Part shown: piece by piece, positions 8,508 through 17,486 of the stretch
How the letters are laid out: each line of letters opens with the position of its first letter
How positions within the stretch are numbered: the stretch's first letter is position 1
Source of the DNA: Cylindrospermopsis curvispora GIHE-G1
GTDB lineage: Bacteria > Cyanobacteriota > Cyanobacteriia > Cyanobacteriales > Nostocaceae
NCBI RefSeq assembly: GCF_014489415.1
Contig: NZ_CP060822.1
Span: forward strand, 2,341,501-2,405,500
Reading direction: 5' to 3'
DNA length: 64,000 nucleotides
Program-made: the position numbers and the translations under genes
The notes under the pieces: model-generated
Told to the model about the DNA's origin: nothing
The model's input: only the letters and a program-made list of their open reading frames with translations
The model's database searches: none

Positions 8508-9461
8508 TCAATAACCAGCAGTTTTATCTACCACATTCCTTAAAGGTTCTCCTTGAATATATCGATTGAGATTATCAAGAAATAGAGCAAATGTTCTCTC
8601 TTGTGTTTTGGGAGAATTACCAGAATTATGAGGCGTAATTAACAAATTTGGTACTTTCCATAAAGGGCTCTCTGCTGGTAAAGGTTCAATGGTGACCGTG
8701 TCTAAAGCTGCTCCCACGATCCATTTATTCTCCAGCGCGTGAATAAGTGCTGGTTCATCAACAATTGCTCCCCTGGCAATATTGATTAAGTAGGAATGAG
8801 CAGGAAATAACCGCAGAACATCAAGATTAATCATTCCCTTAGTTTCGGGAGTTAATGGTGTGGCAATCACTATAAAATCTGCCTGGGGTAAAAGTTCTTG
8901 CCATTCATTAGCACCTACTACTTGATCAAAGTTTGCCAAAGGTCTGGGATAAAGAGAGCTGCCCAAAACTTTCATGCCAAACACTTTGGCACGTAGGGCA
9001 ATTTCTTGACCAATTCCTCCCGCACCAATGATTAATAAGGTTTTTTCTGTCAACTCCTCAAGAGCTAAACCTCTTTGCCATTTTTGTTCACTATGTAGCT
9101 GGTAAAATTCGCCGAATTTTTTGGCATGGGCTAAAATATAGGTCAACACAAACTCAGCAATGGGAACACCATGAACCCCCGCTCCATTAGTTAAAATTAA
9201 GTCTCGTTCCAAATATTTAGAGGTCAACATATGATTCACACCCGCATTTGGAGCATGATGCCAACGTAGTAAGGGTGCAGCATCTAATACCCTATGTAGG
9301 GTTGTTGGTTTTAGATAGAACCAACTGAAGTAAACTTCCGCATCTGTTGTATCTCCATCTAAATTACCCTCATGGTCCACCCTAACTACTCTAAATTCAT
9401 TCCCCTCGGGTAATTTTGGTTCAAGATCTTTGGCTATTTCCACTGGTAGAATCAATTTCAC
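8508..9461 (-). CDS. D-2-hydroxyacid dehydrogenase family protein
   Basis: The 317-aa protein shows the NAD(P)-binding glycine motif LLIIGAGGIGQEIALRAK (~residues 140-157) and the catalytic triad of the family: Arg in INIARGAIVDEPAL, Glu in DTVTIEPLP and His in LLITPHNSGNSP. Such enzymes interconvert 2-keto and D-2-hydroxy acids. It starts 12 bases after the end of the ferredoxin gene upstream on the same strand, so it is co-transcribed with the ferredoxin/flavoprotein pair. A role in handling a carbon product of organosulfur breakdown is plausible (inference). Substrate unknown. Confidence 0.88.
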   Translation of the reverse strand: MKLILPVEIAKDLEPKLPEGNEFRVVRVDHEGNLDGDTTDAEVYFSWFYLKPTTLHRVLDAAPLLRWHHAPNAGVNHMLTSKYLERDLILTNGAGVHGVPIAEFVLTYILAHAKKFGEFYQLHSEQKWQRGLALEELTEKTLLIIGAGGIGQEIALRAKVFGMKVLGSSLYPRPLANFDQVVGANEWQELLPQADFIVIATPLTPETKGMINLDVLRLFPAHSYLINIARGAIVDEPALIHALENKWIVGAALDTVTIEPLPAESPLWKVPNLLITPHNSGNSPKTQERTFALFLDNLNRYIQGEPLRNVVDKTAGY

Positions 9462-9473
9462 GGTAAATCATCC

Positions 9474-9800
9474 CTAAATATTTTTTAATAATTGATATGT
9501 ACTATCCTCTTTAGCAGTGCTACTCAAGGACCGGCCCCAACCAATGTTTTTTCGATAACTACCTAAAAGAGCTGCTTCTTTTAAAGACTGCTCATCTATC
9601 TTACCCAGGGGTTCCACATCGGGTGCAACATATAAAGCATCTACTGGACAGTATAATTCGCACATGAAGCAGGTTTGACAGTCACTTTGTCTACCTATTT
9701 TCGGTATCCCTTCCTCTACTTTGTCAAACACATTGGTTGGACAAACTTTGACACAAATGTTACACTGTATACATGCGGATTCACTAATGAGTTCAATCAT
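9474..9800 (-). CDS. Two-cluster [4Fe-4S] ferredoxin (AprB-like small subunit)
   Basis: The 108-aa protein carries two complete cluster motifs, CIQCNICVKVCP (residues ~10-21) and CQTCFMCELYCP (~41-52). A C-terminal tail of about 50 residues has no further cysteine. It resembles the beta subunit of adenylylsulfate reductase-type complexes and partners of fumarate-reductase-like flavoproteins. The partner is almost certainly the flavoprotein encoded directly upstream (9915-11516). It would pass electrons between that enzyme and a cellular ferredoxin or quinone pool. It is shorter than true AprB, so sulfate-respiration-type function is not implied. Confidence 0.88.
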   Translation of the reverse strand: MIELISESACIQCNICVKVCPTNVFDKVEEGIPKIGRQSDCQTCFMCELYCPVDALYVAPDVEPLGKIDEQSLKEAALLGSYRKNIGWGRSLSSTAKEDSTYQLLKNI

Positions 9801-9914
9801 AGTCTATTTATTTAGGGGTTGTTTGTTGATAAATGTGTATAAACTTGAACATTTACTTGCTTACATTTAAGTGAAATTCCCCCGATTTACTGGGGGACTT
9901 CTGCTGACACTGAG

Positions 9915-11516
9915 TTAAACTGTTACTAGCTGCTTTGTGCTGGTTGGATTCATGGGTACACTTTTCACCCAAACCCGATCCAAACCTCCACTAACTAAAT
10001 GGTGTTGTTGGTTAGTATCTAAGTCTGGATAGTCCTGGTGTTTGTGCATCCCTCGAGTTTCTTTCCTCTCCAAAGCACTGCTATACATCCATCTGGCAGT
10101 AGCCACCATGGATACCGCCTCTCTCACCCTTACAATGTTACTGTTATCTGCTATCTTACTACCCCGAATTTCATTCCACAGGGAATTTAGTCTCTCCAGT
10201 GACCCTATTAGTCCCTTTTCATTCCGGAAGTAGTTACGGTCGTATGGAAAAACCTCCGCTTGGGTGGCTTGGATAATTTCTTCACTATTGATTTGCTGAC
10301 CACCACCAGATGTTAATCCAGCTCCACCGACAAAATCTACTTTTCTTTGATTGACTGATATCCCTGACTCCTGAGCATATTCAGCAGCAGATTTTCCCGC
10401 CCAATATCCTGAAGATAGGGCCCAAGCAGCATTATGACTACCGCCACCAGTAAAACCACCACAAATTAATTCCCGGGTTGCTGCATCACCAGCTGCATAT
10501 AATCCTCCTACGGAAGTGGCACAGGTGTAATCAGTAATTCTGATGCCCCCCGTACCCCGCACGGTACCCTCCAAACGTAAGGTAACAGGGAATCTTTGGG
10601 TAAAGGGATCAATTCCTCCACGATCAAATGGTAGAAAGAAATTGGGCTGGGATAATCGCATGGTTGTTTGCATTTCTTCTGATGCTTTATCCAGGATGGC
10701 ATAAACTGGTTGGGTTAATAGGGTTTGAGCAATTACCGAACGCCCTTTTTGAGAACCAGCACCAGGTATGGGTGTACCATCTTCGTAGGTGAAGGTTGCC
10801 CAGTTATAAAATAGGGTTTTAGTCACGGAGGAAAATGCAGGCGCGATCCCATAGGCGTTGGAAAACTCCATCCCGGACATTTCTGCACCTACTTCAGCGG
10901 CCATCAAATACCCGTCTCCCGTGAGCACGTTACAGCCTAGAGCTTTACTTAAAAACGCGCAACCCCCTGTAGCAATTACTACTGAATGAGATTGCACTAC
11001 CCATTTTTCCCCGCTCTGACGGTTAATTCCTCCAGCTCCAGCAACACTTCCCTCTGAATCTACTAATAGCTGGAGAGCTGGACTGTGGTCTAAAATTTTC
11101 ACCCCTGCTTGCTTAATTTTTCGTCTCATCAAGCGCATATATTCCGGACCTTGAAGACTGCGCCGATAGGGCCTACCCTCTTCATCCACGGGAAAAGGAT
11201 ATCCCCATTCCGCTAGTTGGTTGACGTTTGCATAAGTTTGCTCCAATACCCTGTGCATCCAGTCTCTCTGGGATAAAAACCCTCCTAGAGCTTCTCTAGA
11301 AGCCATTGCTGCTTCCCTACTCTCCGGTTCTGGTGGTACATACCACACGCCATTTCCCGATGCTGCTGCGCAACCACTAGTCCCACAATAGCCTTTATCC
11401 ACTAAGACTACTTTAGCACCTGAATTGGCTGCACTCCAAGCTGCCCAAGCACCAGCTGGACCACCACCAATTACTAGTACGTCAGCAGTGAGTTTTGTGT
11501 TTGTTTCTCGATTCAT
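9915..11516 (-). CDS. FAD-dependent oxidoreductase, AprA/fumarate-reductase flavoprotein fold
   Basis: The 533-aa enzyme begins with the Rossmann FAD motif DVLVIGGGPAGAWAAWSAAN. It has the second FAD segment YAAGDAATRELICGGFTGGGSHNAAWALSSG (split across ~residues 365-395) and an ATGGCAFLS turn. The fold is that of adenylylsulfate reductase alpha/succinate-fumarate flavoproteins. The frame could be read from 11591, but that would overlap the upstream aldo/keto reductase; the ATG at 11516 has AGGAG 9 bases upstream and is chosen. With the ferredoxin at 9474 it forms a two-subunit oxidoreductase. Its location among sulfonate-uptake genes suggests an organosulfur or sulfur-oxyanion substrate (inference). 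Confidence 0.85.
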   Translation of the reverse strand: MNRETNTKLTADVLVIGGGPAGAWAAWSAANSGAKVVLVDKGYCGTSGCAAASGNGVWYVPPEPESREAAMASREALGGFLSQRDWMHRVLEQTYANVNQLAEWGYPFPVDEEGRPYRRSLQGPEYMRLMRRKIKQAGVKILDHSPALQLLVDSEGSVAGAGGINRQSGEKWVVQSHSVVIATGGCAFLSKALGCNVLTGDGYLMAAEVGAEMSGMEFSNAYGIAPAFSSVTKTLFYNWATFTYEDGTPIPGAGSQKGRSVIAQTLLTQPVYAILDKASEEMQTTMRLSQPNFFLPFDRGGIDPFTQRFPVTLRLEGTVRGTGGIRITDYTCATSVGGLYAAGDAATRELICGGFTGGGSHNAAWALSSGYWAGKSAAEYAQESGISVNQRKVDFVGGAGLTSGGGQQINSEEIIQATQAEVFPYDRNYFRNEKGLIGSLERLNSLWNEIRGSKIADNSNIVRVREAVSMVATARWMYSSALERKETRGMHKHQDYPDLDTNQQHHLVSGGLDRVWVKSVPMNPTSTKQLVTV

Positions 11517-11562
11517 GATTAATTGTCTCCTGTGGTTAAAGGGATTTTTTTGACCCGCACCA

Positions 11563-12606
11563 TTAGGGTGCTGGATGAGGATAACGAACATTCACCGTAT
11601 CTATTTCTTGCAAAATCTCTGGTTCTAATACTAGGTTCACGCTCTCTATATTCTCTTTTAACTGGGATAGGGTTGTCGCTCCAATAATTGTGCTTTTCAC
11701 AAACCAACGACTCCTCACAAAGGCGATCGCTAGTTGAGCAGGATTCAGATTATACTTTTCAGCAATGCCTACGTAAGCAATTACTGCTTCGCTAACATTG
11801 GGTTTTAAATACCGCTGTCCAAAGCCTGGAAATAGGGATATACGCGTATTTGGTACTTCCTGATTTCCTATGTATTTACCAGTGAGAAAACCAAAGGCTA
11901 GGGGACTATAGGCCAATAACCCAACACCAGTATGTCGGGAAACTTCCGCCAAAGCAGAATCAAAGTTACGATTAAGTAAATTGTAGGCATTTTGTATAGA
12001 AACTACTTGCGGGAGTTTCAATTCTCTAGCAATGCGAACAAATTCGGTCACTCCCCAAGGAGTTTCGTTACTTAAACCAATGTAACGTATTTTACCTGCT
12101 TGAATAGCTTCAGCCAAAACTGCTAATTGTTCAGCAATGGGAACACTTTCCCTTTCTAAATCAGGATTATATACTGTTTGACCAAAGGTAGGAACGTACC
12201 GTTCTGGCCAGTGGATCTGATACAAATCTATGTAATCAGTTTGCAATCTTTTAAGACTTTGGTCAATAGCTTCTTCAATGTTCCGACGATCAACTCTATT
12301 ATTCCCTCCCCGTAACCAGCTAAAAGGGCGACCTGGTCCAGCAATTTTTGTGGCTATAATCAGCTTATCCCGTTGTTGTTTCCTTAGCCACTCACCAATA
12401 TAGGCTTCTGTTTTACCCTGAGTTTCACCACGAGGTGGTACGGGATACATTTCCGCAGTGTCTATAAAATTTATCCCTTGGGCAACAGCATAGTCAAGTT
12501 GCTCATGGGCTTGGGCAATGGTATTTTGATGACCATAGGTCATAGTTCCTAAACAAATATCAGAAACGTGAAGGTCGGTTTCTCCCAATTGATTGTATTT
12601 GACCAT
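11563..12606 (-). CDS. Aldo/keto reductase (Tas-like)
   Basis: The 347-aa TIM-barrel protein shows the catalytic tetrad of the superfamily: Asp and Tyr in FIDTAEMYP (~residues 49-57), Lys in LIIATKIAGP (~86) and His in LYQIHWPERY (~130). The C-terminal NADPH-binding segment is STIIGATTLSQLKENI. Longer loops around residues 90-110 place it near Tas/YdjG-like enzymes that reduce aldehydes with NADPH. It is the first gene of the minus-strand operon AKR-flavoprotein-ferredoxin-dehydrogenase, 46 bases before the flavoprotein start. Substrate unknown; an aldehyde left after desulfonation would fit (inference). Confidence 0.9.
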   Translation of the reverse strand: MVKYNQLGETDLHVSDICLGTMTYGHQNTIAQAHEQLDYAVAQGINFIDTAEMYPVPPRGETQGKTEAYIGEWLRKQQRDKLIIATKIAGPGRPFSWLRGGNNRVDRRNIEEAIDQSLKRLQTDYIDLYQIHWPERYVPTFGQTVYNPDLERESVPIAEQLAVLAEAIQAGKIRYIGLSNETPWGVTEFVRIARELKLPQVVSIQNAYNLLNRNFDSALAEVSRHTGVGLLAYSPLAFGFLTGKYIGNQEVPNTRISLFPGFGQRYLKPNVSEAVIAYVGIAEKYNLNPAQLAIAFVRSRWFVKSTIIGATTLSQLKENIESVNLVLEPEILQEIDTVNVRYPHPAP

Positions 12607-12923
12607 TTTGACTAATTATCCTGATTTAATTAACGCAAAGTAAAACGATTGAACGCACACCATTTAAATCAAAAACTGTAGATAGAAATTTATCTACATT
12701 AAGAAGCATTTAGACTTCTCAATGTCCCTAGAGTTACTGGCGTTCACAGTGCATTTGGAGAACTTTTACTCACAAATCCCCTAGAGAAATATTGATCAGC
12801 AATTAAGACAGAATACCAATCTGTTCAAATAATCAAGAACTACGATAAGTCTATATATTTGCCGTAGTTAGTACCCATGAAATAAAGGTATCACAGAAAG
12901 TTGGAATAGACAACAAGGAGTAT
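12607..12923. other. Intergenic region with one short inverted repeat
   Basis: No gene is seen in these 317 bases between the aldo/keto reductase start and a truncated SDR gene. AACTACG and CGTAGTT form a 7-bp inverted repeat about 25 bases apart near 12838-12870. It probably contains the promoter of the minus-strand operon that begins at 12606. Nothing else is recognised. Confidence 0.35.
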
Positions 12924-13214
12924 TTAAACACCTGGGGTAGCACCACCATCAACTTGAATTTCAGTTCCGGTGATTGAAGAAGCTAGGTCAGAAACTAAAA
13001 ATAATGCCAAAGCGGCAATTTCATCTGGTTGGACTATTTTTCCCAAAGGAATTCCCTCTACAGCTTGAAGATTATACTCTTCCACGCTAATTCCCAAACT
13101 TTGTGCATTTTGTTGTGCTAAAGTCTTAGCCCTTCTGGTGTCAGTTAAACCGGGAGAAATGGCATTAATTCTAATATTGTTTTGAGCCAGTTCTTTATTA
13201 AAAAACAACAACAA
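12924..13214 (-). pseudogene. C-terminal remnant of a short-chain dehydrogenase/reductase
   Basis: Only the last ~96 residues of an SDR are present: IRINAISPGLTDTRR, then PDEIAALALFLVSDLAS and TGTEIQVDGG, the classic C-terminal SDR blocks. The Rossmann TGxxxGIG motif and catalytic YxxxK are absent, and upstream DNA on this strand belongs to a different truncated gene. It cannot be catalytic. It sits directly against the GST remnant, which marks a deletion junction. Confidence 0.85.
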
Positions 13215-13290
13215 TTTCCACAGGCTATTTAATAAATAGCTGCCAATACCTTATCCACTGCTGCTCTTAATGCAGTAGCAGCTCCGGCGC

Positions 13291-13638
13291 TCATATCTCG
13301 TGGCGCGCAAATACGATTATTTCAGCAGCAGGCACAAGAGTGGTAGGAACTAAATCGGTGTACCATTTTGGCTTATTACTTAAATCGATAAATTCTGTAA
13401 CAAATGGTATTTCTTTTTCTTCCAAAGCCAACCACACCCTTTCACAAAAAGGACACCAAGAATTTGTGTCACGATAAACTAAAATCGGTGGTTTACTATC
13501 AGGTGGTAGTTTATCCCAACCACTGGAAATAGGTGCAGTTGAGGGATTTTGTCCAGGTCTTTTAGTTCGCCGTGCTGGAGTATGTACTCGAGCAGTTTCT
13601 AATAGTTGTTGCCAACTGGGTATTGTAATAGCAGACAT
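13291..13638 (-). pseudogene. Truncated glutathione S-transferase (N-terminal thioredoxin-fold domain only)
   Basis: The 115-residue frame holds a GST N-terminal domain with the redox motif in DTNSWCPFCERVWLALEE (~residues 57-74) and the start of the glutathione-binding strand (DLVPTTLVPAA). It then leaves the family and stops after about ten unrelated residues; the all-helical C-terminal domain is missing. A further 21-codon open stretch (13229-13294) begins in the overlapping ATGA but is unrecognised. The gene start overlaps the operon of the methyltransferase upstream (2-base gap). Likely inactive, though a stand-alone glutaredoxin-like domain cannot be excluded. Confidence 0.75.
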
Positions 13639-13640
13639 TT

Positions 13641-14297
13641 TTACCTCGCTTTTTCTGGAATGCCAGAAAATACAAATAGGGTTTCTTCTTCTGGGATAGC
13701 TAGATTGTCATCAAGATATTGATGTATACCAACTCCCATATCACCTGTAGCAGTGAGCTGAAAATTAATTTCTTTGAATCCCAATTCACTGAAATATTTA
13801 CGTACGGTTTCTGAGTGAGCAATGCCTTGAAAATGACTACGAGTCCATAGAACAAAACCACCCTTTTTACTAAGAAATCTAAGATTCTTTAATAGCCGAT
13901 TTAGTTCAGTGTCATTGGCAAGATTACCAAACACTCCACATACAATTACAATGTCCGCTGGTACTGCATTTTTATAGTTTGCAGAGTTAGTTGCATCGTC
14001 ATTAATGAACTCTATTTGCTTTGTTAATCCTAATGACTCTAAATTTTCACGCCCCTGATTAACTAGCAGAGGATTTATCTCGATTAGTCTAGCATGCACA
14101 TCTTGTCGACGAAGATGTTTACTCAAAGTTCCTAACAAATCTCTACCATCACCAGCACAAACACTTATTATTTTAATTTCACCAGCTGGTGAATTGTCTA
14201 AGCTGTATGCAATGTAATTCCTCACTATTTCCAGTCGTTGTTGCAATCTGGGCTCGGTATTATAAAGGTTGTGCCATTCAAACCAGTCCTTGGGCAT
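13641..14297 (-). CDS. Class I SAM-dependent methyltransferase, substrate unknown
   Basis: The 218-aa protein has a recognisable SAM-binding motif I (IISVCAGDGRDLLG, ~residues 43-56), an acidic end of strand 2 (ARLIEINPLLVNQG), and DIVIVCGVFGNL around 115-125. The later part (GGFVLWTRSHF) is a typical class I fold. It is complete and well formed, unlike the two genes downstream. It is the head of the minus-strand group that ends in the GST and SDR remnants. Which molecule it methylates cannot be told. Confidence 0.8.
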   Translation of the reverse strand: MPKDWFEWHNLYNTEPRLQQRLEIVRNYIAYSLDNSPAGEIKIISVCAGDGRDLLGTLSKHLRRQDVHARLIEINPLLVNQGRENLESLGLTKQIEFINDDATNSANYKNAVPADIVIVCGVFGNLANDTELNRLLKNLRFLSKKGGFVLWTRSHFQGIAHSETVRKYFSELGFKEINFQLTATGDMGVGIHQYLDDNLAIPEEETLFVFSGIPEKAR

Positions 14298-14450
14298 AAA
14301 AGATATTTCCCTTCACTCAACACTAGGTTTTGGTTTTTATTAGTTTGATCTTTAGATCAAATCTTCATCAGATCGCAGTATTTTAAAAGCAACTGGACAA
14401 TAACACAAAAATCTTATCCAGATCAAGTATTGATAACTACAAAAACCATG

Positions 14451-15230
14451 TTACCTATAAATAAAAAAGTAAGTGGTCATACTAAAACCAGTAATGATGA
14501 CAATTGTTTTGACAAAGCTAGGTTTTAACTTATAAGCGTAATGGGCAGATAAATAACCACCCAAGGAACCGCCGATAGCCATTAGTATAGTTTGATTCCA
14601 AGCAATGATACCTGCATACATAAATGGAAGGATGGCAATGCCATTAATACAACTACCGAGGAAGGCTTTAAAAGCATTCATGGAATGAATATTTTTAATA
14701 CCTAGAAAACTTAAAGTTGCTAACATTAAAATCCCCAGACCTGCACCAAAAAAACCACCGTAAATGGAAATTGCTAGTTGGGCAATTACCAGGACCCACA
14801 AAGGCGCAGTTGGAGCATCTAAGGGTTTTTGACCTTGAATTTGTAACCATTTTTGCAATACATTATTAAAGGTGAAAACTAGTGTGGCTGATAGTAATAG
14901 ATAAGGTAGTAGTTTTTTAAAAACACTGGGTGATGTATATAACAAAATTACAGATCCAATTACTCCTCCGATTAAACTAGTAAGACATAGAACTAAAAAT
15001 TGTTTTCTTGGTATGTGTAGATTACGTCTATAGGCGCCTGCACTAGCCATAGAAGCAATCCATAGGGCAGTGTTGTTACTGGCATTAGCAGTGATTGGAG
15101 ATATGCCAACAAATATGAGGGTGGGAAAGGTAATAAAACTACCACCTCCTGCTACAGCATTTAGCGAACCGGCAATAAAGGAAGTAGCAAACAAAAGGAA
15201 GTTATGAAAAAGATTGAAATTTTGTAGCAT
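14451..15230 (-). CDS. TauE/SafE-family sulfite/organosulfonate exporter
   Basis: The 259-aa integral membrane protein has about eight hydrophobic segments and the duplicated glycine-rich signatures of the family: SFIAGSLNAVAGGGSFITFP at residues ~17-36 and ISIYGGFFGAGLGILMLA in the middle. Members export sulfite, sulfoacetate or related anions across the inner membrane. In a sulfonate-using locus it would remove excess sulfite released by SsuD-type enzymes (inference). Transcribed divergently from the GST gene at 15441. Confidence 0.85.
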   Translation of the reverse strand: MLQNFNLFHNFLLFATSFIAGSLNAVAGGGSFITFPTLIFVGISPITANASNNTALWIASMASAGAYRRNLHIPRKQFLVLCLTSLIGGVIGSVILLYTSPSVFKKLLPYLLLSATLVFTFNNVLQKWLQIQGQKPLDAPTAPLWVLVIAQLAISIYGGFFGAGLGILMLATLSFLGIKNIHSMNAFKAFLGSCINGIAILPFMYAGIIAWNQTILMAIGGSLGGYLSAHYAYKLKPSFVKTIVIITGFSMTTYFFIYR

Positions 15231-15440
15231 TGACTCGGTTAAATATTAGGAATTAGGACCCATAACACTGAAACACCATACTTTGCCATATTTTCAAGTC
15301 CTCTGGGGGTAAAAAATTTAGTTTTGGCAAAAATCCTGACATGAACACTTGTTTTTTCAACGGAAGTATGAAATAATCCAATAATACTGCAATTCGACTG
15401 ATATACCGTATTTTAATCTAAATTACAACAGAAGAACCAA

Positions 15441-16109
15441 ATGACCAATCTACAACTGTATTTTGCTAAAGGATCTACTTTTTCTCAACGAACTCGCGTT
15501 GTACTACTGGAAAAAGGAATCAACTTTACAGGAATTGAAATCGATTTACAGAATAAACCAGAAACCTTCACTCAAATTTCCGCTTATGGAAAAGTACCTG
15601 CTATTAAGCATGGAGAAATAGAAATTTATGAATCAGCTATTATCAATGAATATTTGGAAGAGGTATTCCCCGAACCAGCTCTCTTACCAAAAGATCTAGG
15701 TGCAAAAGCTGTAGCAAGAATTTGGATTGATTACGCTAATACCAGACTTGTACCAGCTTTTAATAAGTTATTACGAGGTAAAGACAGTCAAGAACAAGAA
15801 CAGGGGCGTAAAGAATTTTTAGAATCCCTATTGTACATTGAGCAAAAAGGATTGGGTAAATTATCAAACGGACCTTACTGGTTGGGAGAAAACTTGAGCT
15901 TAGTAGATATCAGCTTTTATCCTTGGTTTGAAAGATTACCAGTTTTAGAAAGATTTCGTAATTTTTACCTTCCAGAAGAAACTCCTGGCCTTAGGGAATG
16001 GTGGGAAAACCTGCGTCGTCGGGAATCCATTCAACAGGTTGCTAACCCTACAGATTTTTACCTAAATAGATTTGCTCACATATTAGGGCTAACAACTGCA
16101 TTGAAATGA
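15441..16109 (+). CDS. Glutathione S-transferase
   Basis: The complete 222-aa two-domain GST has a thioredoxin-fold N-terminus ([49 protein letters not shown], residues ~50-74, with the glutathione-binding VPAI/ESAII pair). The helical C-domain contains the N-cap motif [14 protein letters not shown]. The probable active-site residue is Ser-14 or Thr-13 rather than Cys. Its last four bases ATGA overlap the start of the next gene, so the two were an operon. The context suggests detoxification or thioether breakage linked to sulfur use (inference). Confidence 0.9.
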   Translation: MTNLQLYFAKGSTFSQRTRVVLLEKGINFTGIEIDLQNKPETFTQISAYGKVPAIKHGEIEIYESAIINEYLEEVFPEPALLPKDLGAKAVARIWIDYANTRLVPAFNKLLRGKDSQEQEQGRKEFLESLLYIEQKGLGKLSNGPYWLGENLSLVDISFYPWFERLPVLERFRNFYLPEETPGLREWWENLRRRESIQQVANPTDFYLNRFAHILGLTTALK

Positions 16110-16435
16110 GAACCGTATTGGAAGATAAGCGATCGCTAATTCAGAAATTTGTGCTGTCATTTATATTAACCATTTGGTTATGGGTTGGTGGACTAGAGAT
16201 TGGTTCATCTACCGCTAACATCAATGTATGTCCTGAAGAGATGGTACTAATTAGGGGAGGTCGTTTTGAAATGGGAGCGGACAATTCTGATGTTGTGAAA
16301 GAGATATCACAAGAAAATCGCCGAAAGGCACGGAAGCCACTTGGCTTTAGACAGGAAGTGCCAACGGCGAATTTATTCGCCTTGATATTTAACCGTGATG
16401 CGGACTTCAATATACCTTTTAATAACATCTGCTGA
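16106..16435 (+). pseudogene. 5' remnant of a formylglycine-generating enzyme (SUMF1/FGE family) gene
   Basis: Residues 1-~70 give a signal-anchor (FVLSFILTIWLWVGGLEIG) and the start of the FGE-sulfatase domain (CPEEMVLIRGGRFEMGAD). After about base 16320 the frame runs into the left end of an IS200/IS605-type element and ends with unrelated residues. The catalytic C-terminal part, with the two active-site cysteines, is lost. FGE converts a cysteine of sulfatases into formylglycine; the matching arylsulfatase remnant lies on the other side of the IS (17487-18506), so the enzyme and its client were lost together. Confidence 0.8.
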
Positions 16436-16748
16436 AACCTGTCCAGCAGTGGAATAAAAATAACTATTAGTCCATAGGCTAGGAAGTTTAAGTAATTCAG
16501 GAAATTTTCGTCTTAACAAGCAAGATGACCGTCCTTTAAAAGCTTTAACCACTTGATTTATAGCAACATCTGGTTGATGTTCTACAAATAAATGAACATG
16601 GAGCAACCTCAAGAGCGAGGATATCCCAGTCTTTTTCTTTGGCTAGTTCGTAAATTATCTGTCGAAGGCGTTTAGGTATCCATACAAGATGCACTACTGC
16701 ATTACCTTTTGAGTGATTTCCTATTCTGTATTCCAGTGTTGTCTTCAT
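16373..16748 (-). pseudogene. tnpA: tnpA remnant (IS200-type Y1 HUH transposase), frameshifted
   Basis: The N-terminal part reads MKTTLEYRIGNHSKGNAVVH then LVWIPK, and the C-terminal part reads HVHLFVEHQPDVAINQVVKAF in another frame. They join if about four bases are restored within the PDHVH (HUH) motif near 16600. About a dozen residues also appear to be missing after LVWIPK, compared with the normal family spacing. The C-terminal part retains tyrosines (YFYSTAGQVS, KRYIE). Transposition cannot be supported by this copy. Confidence 0.85.
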
Positions 16749-16797
16749 ATTGTTTTGTGGCTGCTATTGACAAGTAAATCATATCTCAACTATACTT

Positions 16798-17468
16798 TTG
16801 AAATCAACAAACATTGAAGGTCGAACAATGTACGGATGCCAACAAGTTCTTATCAAGTCCGATAAATCAATAACAGCCATATTGGAGTACGTCTGCACAG
16901 AAGCTAAAAAGCTGACAAATTGTGGCGTTTACTATTCTAGGCAGATGTACTTTAAAACTGGTTATATTCCTAGTAGAGCAGATTTGCATAAACAACTAGG
17001 AACTTATCAGAAAAACGTTCATTATCAGGCATTGTATTCTGATACTTCTCAACAAATACTAACTAGTGTAATAGTATTGATTTGGGGTCTAAAAACAATC
17101 AGAAGTTTGTCCAAATTCCCACAGCAAGATTAAAAGACCGTATTGCTCAATTATGTAAACAATACGGAATAGATTTTATTGAAACAGAAGAATCATACAC
17201 TTCTCAATCATCGTTTTTTGATTGCGACAATATACCTAAATTCGGTGAAAAACCCGAAGGGTGGAAAGCAAGCGGGAAACGAGTTAGTCGTGGAGTATAT
17301 GAAACTTCTGATGGGTTCAAAATTAATGCGGACTGTAATGGTGCTGCTAATATTTTGAAAAAAGTAGCGGTGATGCTAGGAATTGATCTTAGCGGAATCA
17401 GTAGAGGCTGTTTAAGCCAGCCTCAGAAAGTTCGTTTATGGACTCTTCAGAAATCTCCGTGTCTTTAG
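16798..17468 (+). pseudogene. tnpB: tnpB remnant with internal deletion (RNA-guided nuclease family)
   Basis: The first ~95 residues match a TnpB N-terminus (VCTEAKKLTNCGVYYSRQMY, QKNVHYQALYSDTSQQILTS). The frame then jumps to the C-terminal quarter, read in a second frame from ~17082: LCKQYGIDFIETEESYTSQS and SDGFKINADCNGAANILKKV, the last with the RuvC-III Asp. The central part with the RuvC-I Asp, RuvC-II Glu and most of the zinc ribbon is gone (roughly 200 residues). The nuclease is therefore dead. The start codon is close to 16825 (ATGTACGG) or earlier. Confidence 0.85.
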
Positions 17469-17486
17469 ACCGGAGAAGCTTAATTT

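Noticed and set aside
9915-11591. Longer 558-aa start for the flavoprotein
   Set aside because: It would overlap the end of the aldo/keto reductase gene, and the ATG at 11516 has AGGAG at the right distance.
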